Source of the DNA: Flavobacteriales bacterium
GTDB lineage: Bacteria; Bacteroidota; Bacteroidia; UBA10329
Length of the DNA stretch: 64,000 nt
NCBI GenBank assembly: GCA_016124845.1
Contig: WGMW01000009.1
Coordinates: 1 to 64,000, forward strand
Direction of reading: 5' to 3'
The first letter of the stretch is position 1. Each line of letters opens with the position of its first letter. The position numbers were made by a program, and so were the translations under genes. Below, one piece after another: positions 1-8,349 of this stretch. The notes under the pieces were generated by a model that made no database searches, was not told the DNA's origin, and saw only the letters and a program-made list of their open reading frames with translations.

Positions 1-1
1 A

Positions 2-127
2 CACTATGACACCGTTGAGGAACTGAAGGATGAGCTCCTACAATATCTCTTTTACTACAACGAAATGAGGCATCATCAAGGAATAAATGACATACCTCTT
101 AACTTTAGAAAATCATTACCGAATTAG
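2..127 (+). pseudogene. C-terminal remnant of an IS3-type (rve integrase) transposase
   Basis: The first 126 bases form an open frame without a start in the window that ends at a TAG. It encodes 41 residues with the YYNEMRHHQGIN pattern followed by a P-x-x-F segment. This matches the conserved end of the rve integrase core of IS3-family transposases (YN-x-x-R-x-H). Only the tail is visible, because the 5' part lies off the window, so it could be an intact element cut by the window edge or a relic. It lies about 200 bases from the end of the Hachiman operon and suggests transposition at this edge. Confidence 0.6.
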
Positions 128-326
128 TTGACTTTTACAATTGCGAGTGAGGAACGAACGCGGCAATCTCTCACAAAGAACTCAACCAAGCATCAGTTAC
201 TCTCTTTTAAACAAAAATGGACTGAAACGAAATCCTTAATAAAAGAAATACAGAGGTTTCATGACAGCAAAGCACCCACTAGTAAACGTACATTGGTAGG
301 CAACTTATCTAAACCCATTACTATGA
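128..326. other. Gap between transposase remnant and hamB
   Basis: This AT-rich stretch runs from the transposase stop to the hamB stop. A plus-strand open frame starts here but runs antisense into hamB and shows no recognisable domain. The terminal inverted repeat of the insertion sequence would be expected in this interval, but I could not identify it without its partner. Confidence 0.4.
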
Positions 327-2840
327 TTAGCTTTTCTCAGAAGGGTCAAGCACTCTCCTTATATCAGCAATTAGAATCGGTGAAAAATCAAACACGGATA
401 AATCAGTTCCAGCTAACCAATCAAGACACTGCTGCTTATCCATTTTTGTATCAGTGAGAAACTCAGTAATTGCGATTACAGTGTTTCTACTTAGACCTAA
501 GGACAAAAATGATAGTTGGGTAGTTTGGGAGACCCCAAACTCAAGCCACAAATTGAGGTCAGGAATATCGTCCAGCAATTCAGGTCGATTAATTTCTGAA
601 ATGTAATGCCGTAAAATATCCACATAGCAACTATATTCTTTTGCAAACCTAAACCGGGCAAAATTCTCTACTTGCTCCATAGTGTCTCTACAAACCTTGT
701 CAATTTTCACTTTAGGATCACTCTTTTTATAGCTTCTATATGAGGAGCTAATCAAATAGGAAAGAGGTTTACCACTCATCCAATTGACCAACAATATTGC
801 ACGAGAGTAATTTAGCTTCGGTTGGAAATCTGCAAGTGTTTTGCCTATTCTACCAATCAACTTTGTATACTCATCAACAGCAGCAGCATCTTCAGGATAA
901 ACAGGGATAAGCGATTCTAATTCATTCTGTTTTGATTCAAAATATTCTAAAAGTTGCTGTTGAGCAATTGGCGAAATTCCAGGATTGCGGAAAATGATCT
1001 CACTAGGCACGGCAATCCTGTCTTTCAGAGATTCAAAGATTCCCAAAAGCTTTTTGATAAAATCAGTCTTAGGAACGAGTTTATCCTGTAAGAATCGTGA
1101 GTAATAGTATGAAAAAGCAAACTCCAAGTCCTGACGGTTTTCTGCTACGCTCCTTGGAGTATCTTCAAGAATGAAATCAATGAGCTCCTCTTCCTTTATC
1201 AAATCAAGAGCTTTTTCTATTCGTTGTTTACGCTTAAAAGGAGATGGCTTTATTTCCCATCTATCTGGCTCTATGCAAACAATATTTCCACTGAACTCCT
1301 TACCCCACCTACCAGCACGTCCGGCTAAATTCCAAAAGTCATTTTCATTGAGTGGCTTACCCCTACCCCTTGTTGGTTTTTTAATAAACACAGAGGTCGC
1401 TGGTAGATTTACCCCCTCGAGCAAAGTGGATGTACAAACCAAATACTTGATTTGATTCAATTTGAATAATCGTTCTATTTCCTGCCTAATCAGAAGCGGC
1501 ATATTTCCGTAATGGAAAGCAACTCCTTTACCAAGAACCTTGGCCAACGAATAATCTCTGTGAATTGACGATTTGACCAGTTTAATCAATTCGTTAATCT
1601 CAGAATTCTGAGATTCGTCAGGGCTCAACCCCATCAGTATTTTCGCATTACTTTCGGCTTCAGCAGCACCGTTAGCATAAATCAACCCACCTCCTACATT
1701 TCCAGAAATGGCTTTTGCCAAAAGCGAAATCTTCTTTGCTTCTGACACAGGTCTATCTTCCAGATTAATCGTTCCAATCTGAACACTCCCTGCTTTGGAG
1801 ACCAAACTCACGTTCCATAACATCGGCTTTCTTTTGACTGGAGTTAGATACAGAAGATTCTGATTAACAGCGACAAACTCGGTGTTTACAACTGCGCTTG
1901 AACCTGAATCTCCGATCCAGTTTAATAATGCTTCAGGATTGGATGTAAAAGGACTTGAAAAGAAAATCCTAACCCGTGGGTTAAGTTCTTTAACCTCCTC
2001 AAGCTTTCGTTGCAGTAAAATCCCTCGATTTCCGTTGTCAATTTTATGAGCCTCATCAACAACCAAATAATCAATTGATGAAGTTCCAGGCTGTGTTAAA
2101 AACCAATGAAGCCTCTCTTGGGTGAATACGTACAGATTAATCTGAGAATTTGCCGTCTCGTTTAACGGGACCGTTGTTAGATTAACATTTACCAATTCTC
2201 TTGAAGTAATGAGTTTTCTCAAATCCTCCTCAACCTGACTGATTAGTGCTCGAGTTGGAACTATGTAAACAATATTGCAGCGACCTGAAACCAACCACTC
2301 GCTTAAAAGCTGAGACAGTATAAATGACTTTCCAGCAGAGGTAGGAGCTGAAATACTTACAGCTGCATGCGTTAATGAAGCATCGTAAGCCTCCTTTTGA
2401 AACCTGTTGAGGGAAACAACCTCGTTATCAATTATAGCAGAATTTTCAATCCTAGTTCGATTTGTTTGAAGTCGAAATGGTAATGGAAGCTGCTGGGCTA
2501 AGTCAGGTTCAATTAGCTGCCTCTTCTTAGCTAATTCTAATGCTGGTTGATTAGTCAGACTCTCAAGGACCACTATTGCACCCGCCTTTTGTTCTGGGCT
2601 GGTACTAGCCCTCAAGCATGACTGTGAGATTCGCAGAGCAGCCTCTAAATGTTCACTTTTTGAAGATAAACTCAGAATACTTGCGATGCCCAACAAATTA
2701 TCCCAATTAATTTTCCCCAACAGGGCTTCCTGACTCTCGCACCAATTTAAATTGGACAAGGTATTACCTACAGAAAATGCTTGAATTGCACCATACTGTC
2801 TAGTGAAACTTGGGAGTTCAAATAACTTCTCTGCTATCAT
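327..2840 (-). CDS. hamB: Hachiman anti-phage helicase HamB
   Basis: This 837-residue superfamily 2 DNA helicase is the motor subunit of the Hachiman defence complex. Visible motifs are Walker A APTSAGKS (about 165-172), DEAH (262-265), motif III as FSSPF instead of the common SAT (294-298), motif V TLLEGVNLP (about 472-480) and motif VI LAGRAGRWG (about 505-513). Residues 1-140 are an N-terminal region without motifs I recognise, and the last 300 residues are largely helical. The start overlaps the stop of the upstream DUF1837 gene by four bases (ATGA), so the two are translationally coupled. In characterised Hachiman systems HamB senses damaged or altered DNA and releases the HamA nuclease. 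That role is carried over from the family. The assignment rests mainly on the pairing, since the helicase alone would be ambiguous. Confidence 0.85.
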   Translation of the reverse strand: MIAEKLFELPSFTRQYGAIQAFSVGNTLSNLNWCESQEALLGKINWDNLLGIASILSLSSKSEHLEAALRISQSCLRASTSPEQKAGAIVVLESLTNQPALELAKKRQLIEPDLAQQLPLPFRLQTNRTRIENSAIIDNEVVSLNRFQKEAYDASLTHAAVSISAPTSAGKSFILSQLLSEWLVSGRCNIVYIVPTRALISQVEEDLRKLITSRELVNVNLTTVPLNETANSQINLYVFTQERLHWFLTQPGTSSIDYLVVDEAHKIDNGNRGILLQRKLEEVKELNPRVRIFFSSPFTSNPEALLNWIGDSGSSAVVNTEFVAVNQNLLYLTPVKRKPMLWNVSLVSKAGSVQIGTINLEDRPVSEAKKISLLAKAISGNVGGGLIYANGAAEAESNAKILMGLSPDESQNSEINELIKLVKSSIHRDYSLAKVLGKGVAFHYGNMPLLIRQEIERLFKLNQIKYLVCTSTLLEGVNLPATSVFIKKPTRGRGKPLNENDFWNLAGRAGRWGKEFSGNIVCIEPDRWEIKPSPFKRKQRIEKALDLIKEEELIDFILEDTPRSVAENRQDLEFAFSYYYSRFLQDKLVPKTDFIKKLLGIFESLKDRIAVPSEIIFRNPGISPIAQQQLLEYFESKQNELESLIPVYPEDAAAVDEYTKLIGRIGKTLADFQPKLNYSRAILLVNWMSGKPLSYLISSSYRSYKKSDPKVKIDKVCRDTMEQVENFARFRFAKEYSCYVDILRHYISEINRPELLDDIPDLNLWLEFGVSQTTQLSFLSLGLSRNTVIAITEFLTDTKMDKQQCLDWLAGTDLSVFDFSPILIADIRRVLDPSEKS

Positions 2841-3787
2841 CGCGACACGATTTTCAAAAACTGATTTCTTAGGTCTTCAACTGAGGGAAAGGGGATTAGG
2901 AAGACGTGTATTTCAAACTTTTCGAGATTGACATGATTTTTAATTTTCGACCCGCTGGTTTTCAACCACGATTCAATTTCAGCTTCAAATAGTTTCTTTA
3001 TATCAGCAAGAGTCTTTTCATGAGGATTACTCGGATAGTGTTTACTGTCAAAACCAACGAAACAAACACCCTTATACTTTAACTTATTCGAAGCATCATC
3101 ATCCAAATCGAAATACTTTACAATGGCATCTTCCAATTTAGGGTTGTTAGTATTGTCGAATATGTTTTGAGTAATCAACATTAAATCTCTTTCCTGCACC
3201 GAACCTGAGCCATAGGTATCCAACAGAAATCCTTTTAGACTATTAAAACAATTGGTTAAACCAGAATTTAGGGTTTTCTCCATCTTGGACTCTCCCCAAT
3301 AAAGAGATAAGGTGTCATCTTTTGAATCAAAATGAACATGTATACCATCTGCTCCTTGGTAATGCAGTTTTCCCGAAGTCTTTAAGCTCATTTTACTAAT
3401 CAGTTGAGGAAATCCGAGGACTTCTTGAACCAGAACATATAGAAGCATTTCTCCCAGTTCACCTGTTTGCTTCAAATCAGTAAACAACATCTTTGCCTTA
3501 GCCTGTAATTCCAGAATCTTATCGGTAGAATTAGTTCGAATGAAACTTTCTTTCGCCTCATCAATCGACTTCTTTGGTATTGAATAGTCAACAATTTTGG
3601 TTGCTATAAAATCTACAAGGTCTTTAGTTCTTGGATTTCCTTGCCCATCCAATTTGACACAATAGCAGTGTGCGATAGCCTCGGTTTCCGGTATCTCAAG
3701 ATCTTTCTCAAGACACGCGATCCTGGAATTGATTTTCCCTTCCTGAGAAATAACCAACTCATTGATTGCATCTTCAATCCAACTCAT
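2837..3787 (-). CDS. hamA: Hachiman nuclease HamA (DUF1837)
   Basis: This is the effector nuclease of the Hachiman system. Counting from the ATG at 3787 it has 316 residues. An upstream in-frame ATG at 3910 would add 41 residues (total 357), but that stretch looks non-coding and HamA proteins are usually near 300 residues, so 3787 is preferred. The DUF1837 core shows a GELGEML helix (E113), then SKMSLKTSG, then GADGIH (D147) and YWGESK (E166, K168). Together these fit a PD-(D/E)xK nuclease site. The gene precedes hamB with a four-base overlap. In studied systems HamA is held inactive by HamB until DNA damage or phage DNA is sensed, and then degrades DNA. The operon is visibly AT-richer than the metabolic genes downstream, consistent with acquisition by transfer. 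Confidence 0.85.
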   Translation of the reverse strand: MSWIEDAINELVISQEGKINSRIACLEKDLEIPETEAIAHCYCVKLDGQGNPRTKDLVDFIATKIVDYSIPKKSIDEAKESFIRTNSTDKILELQAKAKMLFTDLKQTGELGEMLLYVLVQEVLGFPQLISKMSLKTSGKLHYQGADGIHVHFDSKDDTLSLYWGESKMEKTLNSGLTNCFNSLKGFLLDTYGSGSVQERDLMLITQNIFDNTNNPKLEDAIVKYFDLDDDASNKLKYKGVCFVGFDSKHYPSNPHEKTLADIKKLFEAEIESWLKTSGSKIKNHVNLEKFEIHVFLIPFPSVEDLRNQFLKIVSR

Positions 3788-4277
3788 GGCTTTAAAAGTT
3801 TTGGTTTCTGTCCTATCTCGGCTAATGCCTGAAATATCGGGTTGGACAAAACCAAAGAAACGAAACGTTTTCCTTGAAATGGATTCGGACAACAAAATGA
3901 ATGGATACATAATTTGTATTTAAATCACTTAGGGTTTATTCCAAACCACACACTCCAGTACGTAACCTATTTATGTCCAATCTTCTGACGCATGTTTCCA
4001 AACGCGTGCCTTCCAGTTCATCTGCCCTAAACACTTCCCGTTTCCATCCACCCGCACCGGCATAGGAATTCGCAATCGGGGTACCCACACTGCGCAGAGG
4101 CCGTCAGAACGGGGCGCAGAAGTGAACCCTGAGCTTGTCGAAGGGGAACGGCTTGGCCCGTTCAGGCCGCAGAGCAGTGAAGGGTCGAATGAGGATTCCA
4201 AGCCTTGACTTTTTGGTTCCTTTTGGGTCAAGCCAAAAGAACAAAGAAGCACCCCGTTGTAGGGCGTTTACAACTCT
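3788..4277. repeat. Intergenic dispersed-repeat DNA upstream of hamA
   Basis: There is no convincing gene in this 490-bp gap. Around 4118-4146 lies a segment reading AACCCTGAGCTTGTCGAAGG, a very common Bacteroidota intergenic repeat type. Around 4206-4243 an imperfect inverted repeat pairs TTTTTGGTTCCTTTTGGG with CAAGCCAAAAG, another dispersed-repeat style. A 93-codon minus-strand frame (3971-4252) spans these repeats and shows no domain. The promoter of hamAB must lie here or just inside 3788-3910, but I could not fix it. Confidence 0.5.
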
Positions 4278-4549
4278 CCAAAAGTGGTTTTCCTCCCCCA
4301 ACAAGTGGTTTGCAATTACCAACGAGAGGTTTTCAATCCCCAAGTACGCGTTTGCAATCACGTCCAGCGCGTTTGCAATAGCCAACAGCAATCGTTCAAT
4401 CACTAACGGCAATCGTTCAATCGCCAACCAGTTGTTTTCATTCGCCAACATGTGTCGTTGAATCACCAACCAGTGACTTTCAACAACCAATGGGTGACGT
4501 TCAACCGCCAACAAATGGCTTACCTTCCCCAAAAAGTAGTTGCTACCCC
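4278..4549. repeat. Degenerate 21-bp tandem array 1 (about 13 units)
   Basis: Consecutive units begin with CCAAC or a variant at 4278, 4298, 4319, 4340, 4361, 4382, 4403, 4424, 4445, 4466, 4487, 4508 and 4529. After the first 20-bp unit, every unit is exactly 21 bp. The loose consensus is CCAAC, then about seven variable bases, then GTT(T/C)(G/T)CAATC. Neighbouring units differ at many positions, yet the phase is kept without indels. Because 21 is a multiple of three, open frames across it read as heptads in both directions. A related array lies at 41859-42068. It is not a CRISPR, since there is no conserved repeat with unique spacers. Its function is unknown. Confidence 0.85.
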
Positions 4550-4667
4550 AGCAACACCCGTTTTCATGGGCTGCATAGCTCACTTCTATTTCAGCACAGA
4601 AACACGCGCTGGGAACACATTTCACTTTCAGTTGTTCTTCCCCCAGAAAAATCCAAAACCATCCACC

Positions 4668-5066
4668 ATGAAACTGATCCTGAGCTACGTTCTTACCACC
4701 CTTGTCTTCTTCGCCATCGACCTCACGTGGCTTGGCCTCGTGGCCAAAAAGTTCTACTGGCAACAACTGGGCGACCTCCTCAAAGAAAACGTCAACTGGA
4801 CCGCAGCCATCATTTTCTACCTCATTTACATCGTGGGCATTTTCATCTTTTCCATCCTCCCAGCGGTAGAAAATGATTCCGTAAAACACGCCCTCTTTTA
4901 CGGTGCGCTCTTCGGTTTCTTCGCCTACGCCACCTATGACCTCACCAACCTCGCAACGCTCAAAGGCTTCCCGCTTAAAGTGGTTTTCGTGGACATCCTT
5001 TGGGGAATCGTCCTCACGGGAGCCGTCAGCACAGCAGGTTTCTACATCACCCGCTGGGTACACTAA
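4668..5066 (+). CDS. DUF2177 family membrane protein
   Basis: This 132-residue inner-membrane protein has four hydrophobic segments (about 4-25, 45-64, 73-92, 105-126). It matches the DUF2177 family in length and in the patterns DLTWLGLVAKKFY near the N-terminus, ATYDLTNLATLKG in the middle and DILWG near the end. The function of the family is not established. The ATG at 4668 is chosen because translation upstream of it runs through the 21-bp repeat array. Its last ten codons (GFYITRWVH and stop) are copied downstream twice within the 192-bp tandem duplications, so the end of this gene served as the template for a local amplification. It appears to be monocistronic. Confidence 0.8.
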   Translation: MKLILSYVLTTLVFFAIDLTWLGLVAKKFYWQQLGDLLKENVNWTAAIIFYLIYIVGIFIFSILPAVENDSVKHALFYGALFGFFAYATYDLTNLATLKGFPLKVVFVDILWGIVLTGAVSTAGFYITRWVH

Positions 5067-5612
5067 CGCTGCTAAGTATTCAGGCATGTGCAAATCGCCT
5101 TCGGCAATATCTTCAGCCACAGAGGCACAGAACACACAGAAGGATCACAGATAAATTGTCCTTCTGCGAAAACCTCTGTGAAACGCTGTGTTTCTGTGGC
5201 CAAGAAAATTTCCTTTCGATAGTCCTCAGGTTTCTACATCACCCGTTGGGTACACTGACGCTGCTAAGCCGTTCAGGTACGTGCGAATCGCCTTCGGCAA
5301 TATCTTCAGCCGCAGAGGCACTGAACACACAGAAGGATCACAGATAAATTGTCCTTCTGCGAAAACCTCTGTGAAACGCTGTGTTTCTGTGGCTAAGAAA
5401 ATTTCTTTTCGATTGCCCTCAGGTTTCTACCTCACCCGTTGGGTGCAATGACGCTGCTAAGCCGTTCAGGTACGCGCGAATCGCCTTCGGCAATATCCTC
5501 AGCCACAGAGGCACAGAACACACAGAAGGATCACAGATAAATTGTCCTTCTGCGAAAACCTCTGTGAAACTCTGTGTTTCTGTGGCTAAGAAAATTTCTT
5601 TTCGATAGCTCT
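5036..5612. repeat. Three tandem 192-bp repeats with CACAGA palindromes
   Basis: Units start at 5036, 5228 and 5421, with spacing of 192 and 193 bp. Each begins with the last ten codons of the DUF2177 gene (AGGTTTCTACATCACCCG) and continues through a CGCCTTCGGCAATATC segment into a CACAGA...TCTGTG imperfect palindrome (5116-5200, 5309-5393, 5502-5586). Copies are nearly identical, so the duplication is recent compared with the 21-bp array next door. The copied coding ends have no upstream part and cannot make protein. The region fills the whole gap to the SDR gene. Confidence 0.9.
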
Positions 5613-5666
5613 TCGGTAAAAGCAGACCTACCAACTTTCAATCAAGGCAACTATCTTGTTGCCCAA

Positions 5667-6578
5667 ATGCTACAACTCACCAAACGATTTCCGCAAAAAC
5701 GTGCGTTCATCACAGGCGCAGGCTCAGGCCTTGGCCTCTGTCTTTGCCGCGAACTGGCCGCAGATGGCTGGACCATCGGCATGAGCGACATCAACCTCGT
5801 CTCCCTCAAGGAGAAAAGCGAGGAAGTCGCAAAACTGGGCGCCAAAACGTTCACCTACGGATTGGATGTTTCCGACAAGGACGCCTACAAGCAGGTCGTT
5901 GACCAGTTCCTTTCTGATGTGGGCGGCATCGACCTTTTGGTGAACAACGCAGGCGTTGGCGATGGTGGCTACGTGGAAGAATACAGCCTCGAAAACTGGG
6001 ACTGGCTTCTCAGCATCAACCTCCACGGGGTCATTTACGGAAACGTGCTTTTCATTCCGCAGTTCAAGAAGCAGAAAAGCGGAGCCATTATCAATGTAGC
6101 AAGTGCCGCTGCATTCATGAGTTTGCCCCGAATGGCCGCATACAATGTGGGCAAGGCAGGGGTTCGTTCCCTTTCAGAATCGATGGATGCCGAACTCAAC
6201 GCCCACGGAATCCAGGTTTCGTGCGTGATGCCCACCTTCTTCAAAACAGCCGTCATGAAGAACGCCCGCGGAAATGCCGAAGAGATTCACATGAGCAAGA
6301 TGATCTTCGCAACCTCCGAACTGACTCCCGAACGTGTCGCGAAGTACGTTCTGAAGAAAGCTGGCAAAGGACGATTCCACATCATCCTACCGGCAGATGC
6401 CAAGTTCTCGTTCTTCATGAAGCGGTTCTTCCCAAGTCTGTTGCTGCGCATCATCCGTTTGGGCGAGAAGAAAAAAGATGTAGTTCGCCAACGCTTAGAA
6501 TCCCGCTACAACCAAGCCAACAAAAAAGGCAAGGTCGACCACCAGCATTGGGATCAAGTTTTTAAAAACCCCTCCTGA
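5667..6578 (+). CDS. SDR family NAD(P)-dependent oxidoreductase
   Basis: This is a 303-residue classical short-chain dehydrogenase/reductase. The Rossmann glycine motif TGAGSGLG lies near residues 16-23, NNAG about 95, the catalytic serine in INVASAAAF about 147, and YNVGK (catalytic Tyr and Lys) about 160-164. The ATG at 5667 is used because the frame upstream reads into the 192-bp repeats. The C-terminal 60 residues are basic, with a hydrophobic patch (FFMKRFFPSLLLRIIRLG) that may contact the membrane. The substrate cannot be told from sequence. Many homologues of this shape act on lipids or steroids, which is only suggestive. It stands alone between repeat elements. Confidence 0.85.
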   Translation: MLQLTKRFPQKRAFITGAGSGLGLCLCRELAADGWTIGMSDINLVSLKEKSEEVAKLGAKTFTYGLDVSDKDAYKQVVDQFLSDVGGIDLLVNNAGVGDGGYVEEYSLENWDWLLSINLHGVIYGNVLFIPQFKKQKSGAIINVASAAAFMSLPRMAAYNVGKAGVRSLSESMDAELNAHGIQVSCVMPTFFKTAVMKNARGNAEEIHMSKMIFATSELTPERVAKYVLKKAGKGRFHIILPADAKFSFFMKRFFPSLLLRIIRLGEKKKDVVRQRLESRYNQANKKGKVDHQHWDQVFKNPS

Positions 6579-6690
6579 CCTCCCCAAAAGGGGAGGAAAT
6601 TAGAAACCATCTTAGGCGGCTCCTCTCTGAACGGGTTGTGAATCGCAGCAACTCTCCCCTTGGGGGAGATGCCGAAGGCAGAGGGGTCTC
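6564..6690. repeat. CCCCTCC/GGGGAGG intergenic inverted-repeat element
   Basis: Between the convergent SDR and ychF genes lies an element with arms rich in CCCCTCCTGACCTCCCC and AAAAGGGGAGG, then CTCTCCCCTTGGGGGAGAT and GGCAGAGGGGTCTC. It forms nested C/G-rich hairpins typical of Bacteroidota intergenic repeats. A short relative (CCCCCTGACCCCCAAAGGGGG) is found near 19465. It may also stop transcription from both sides. Confidence 0.65.
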
Positions 6691-7787
6691 TACACGTTGA
6701 ACCGAAAGTGCATAACATCTCCATCCTGCACCACATATTCCTTGCCTTCTACACGCATTTTGCCCGCTTCCTTCACCGCAGCTTCCGAGCCCAGCGTCAC
6801 GAAATCGTTGTAAGCAATGGTTTCCGCACGGATGAAGCCCTTCTCAAAGTCTGTGTGAATAACACCTGCGGCTTGCGGAGCGGTCATCCCTTTTCGGATG
6901 GTCCATGCACGAACCTCCTTCACACCAGCCGTGAAATACGTTTGAAGGTTGAGAAGCTTATAGGCCGAACGGATCAGTTTGTTCACACCCGCTTCTTGCA
7001 ATCCCATATCCTGAAGGAATTCTTGACGCTCTTCGTAGGTATCCAAGCTGGCAATGTCTGCTTCCGCAGCAGCTGAGATCAGAATCACTTCCGCGTTCTC
7101 ATCCGCAACAGCAGCTTTCACTTTCTGGGAATATTGATTGCCCGAAACCACCGAAGCTTCATCCACATTACACACATATAATACAGGCTTCAGCGTCAGC
7201 AGATGAAACGTCTTCGCCAACTCCAACTGGTTATCATTCAGGTCGGCCGCGCGCGCAGATTTCCCTTGCTCCAAAGTGGTTTTCAAAATGGTCAGCGTTT
7301 CGTATTCCAATTTCGCCTCCTTCTGCCCGATCTCTGCCTGCTTCTTCACCTTCACCATGCGCTTGTCAACGGTTTCAAGGTCTTTCAACTGAAGCTCGGT
7401 ATCGATCACTTCCTTATCGCGTATCGGGTCAACCGAACCATCCACGTGCACCACGTTTCCATCATCGAAACAACGCAGCACGTGAATGATCGCATCCGTC
7501 TCGCGAATGTTACCCAAGAACTGATTTCCCAATCCTTCGCCTTTACTGGCACCTTTCACCAAACCTGCAATGTCAACAATCTCGATATTGGTCGGCACTA
7601 CGCGTTCTGGCTTCACCAAACCCTCCAATTTCTCCAAACGCTCATCCGGAACGGTGATCACACCCACATTCGGTTCAATCGTACAGAACGGAAAATTAGC
7701 CGCCTGCGCCTTGGCGTTGGAAAGGCAATTGAACAAGGTGGATTTCCCAACATTCGGAAGTCCTACGATACCGCATTGTAAAGCCAT
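6690..7787 (-). CDS. ychF: Redox-regulated ATPase YchF (Obg-like)
   Basis: This 365-residue TRAFAC-class P-loop protein is the usual length for YchF/OLA1. G1 GLPNVGKST (about 8-16), G3 DIAGLVKGAS (about 71-80) and G4 read as NVDE (the YchF type, which favours ATP) are visible. The C-terminal TGS domain includes GFIRAETI and the ending DVMHFRFNV. YchF is a conserved ribosome-associated ATPase linked to stress and translation control. A CAAAGGTA sequence on the plus strand (7808-7815) gives a TACCTTTG box about 20 bases upstream of the start on the minus strand, a good -7 candidate. Confidence 0.95.
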   Translation of the reverse strand: MALQCGIVGLPNVGKSTLFNCLSNAKAQAANFPFCTIEPNVGVITVPDERLEKLEGLVKPERVVPTNIEIVDIAGLVKGASKGEGLGNQFLGNIRETDAIIHVLRCFDDGNVVHVDGSVDPIRDKEVIDTELQLKDLETVDKRMVKVKKQAEIGQKEAKLEYETLTILKTTLEQGKSARAADLNDNQLELAKTFHLLTLKPVLYVCNVDEASVVSGNQYSQKVKAAVADENAEVILISAAAEADIASLDTYEERQEFLQDMGLQEAGVNKLIRSAYKLLNLQTYFTAGVKEVRAWTIRKGMTAPQAAGVIHTDFEKGFIRAETIAYNDFVTLGSEAAVKEAGKMRVEGKEYVVQDGDVMHFRFNV

Positions 7788-7807
7788 AGCTCGATTTTTT
7801 GAGGCGG

Positions 7808-7815
7808 CAAAGGTA
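7808..7815 (-). promoter_or_regulatory. TAnnTTTG -7 box for ychF
   Basis: Read on the minus strand this is TACCTTTG, a full match to the Bacteroidota -7 consensus TAnnTTTG. It lies 20 bases upstream of the ychF ATG. No clear -33 TTG was found at standard spacing. Confidence 0.45.
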
Positions 7816-7869
7816 ATGCAATGGTTATATGATTTCCCGCCTTGATGGACTTGGTTAATTTAGCGGCAA

Positions 7870-8349
7870 ATGCGTACCGAATTCCTGTTGCTTATAGCCT
7901 TTGCTTTAACTCTAACCGGAGGATTTGCTCAATGTCCTTCCGAAGAACAGATTTCTACAATTATTAAGGTCTTTGAAACCGACAGTCTGCTCGGTTCAAA
8001 CGAATTCCATGTCTACGATTCAACGGACCGAATTCAATTGAGCAACATTGAATTATGGTTTTACTTTTTCCAGAAAGGAGATAGCGCCAAAGCTGCTCAG
8101 CTGTTGAGTGAAGAATTTGCGGATTCTCTCGTTAGTCATACCTGCAAAATCAAAGCACCGTTTGACAACAATCGAGAACCTTATTCTGGCAATAAACTAC
8201 TGGTTATTTCCCCCTTTGTCCAAATTGATCAGCTGGAATTTGTTGCAGCAGATCTCAAGCGGTCAAAATATTTCTCCTATCGAGGTCTATTCTGCTTTGA
8301 ACCAGATGGAACTCTTGTAGATTATCGAATTACAGAAACGATTTTCTGA
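7870..8349 (+). CDS. Secreted hypothetical protein
   Basis: I do not recognise this 159-residue protein. It begins with a clear signal peptide (MRTEFLLLIAFALTLTGGFA, cleavage before QCP) and has no further membrane segment, so it is probably periplasmic or exported. The mature part is acidic and of mixed composition, with no T9SS tail. The start is supported by a TAATTTAG box ending six bases before the ATG. The stop overlaps the start of the next gene by one base (TGATG), so it is likely co-transcribed and translationally coupled with the membrane glycosyltransferase-like gene. Confidence 0.7.
   Translation: MRTEFLLLIAFALTLTGGFAQCPSEEQISTIIKVFETDSLLGSNEFHVYDSTDRIQLSNIELWFYFFQKGDSAKAAQLLSEEFADSLVSHTCKIKAPFDNNREPYSGNKLLVISPFVQIDQLEFVAADLKRSKYFSYRGLFCFEPDGTLVDYRITETIF

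Noticed and set aside
128-457. 109-codon plus-strand frame after the transposase remnant
   Set aside because: It starts at a TTG right after the transposase stop, has no domain and runs antisense into the end of hamB.
3971-4252. 93-codon minus-strand frame upstream of hamA
   Set aside because: It lies across dispersed intergenic repeats and its translation matches no family.
4278-4549. CRISPR array
   Set aside because: Units are contiguous 21-mers without conserved repeats or unique spacers and no cas genes are present.
4104-5135. 343-codon open frame on the minus strand across array 1 and the DUF2177 gene
   Set aside because: It is antisense to a recognised gene and opens by virtue of the 21-bp period being a multiple of three. 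No domain is seen, although the heptads are noted under the array.
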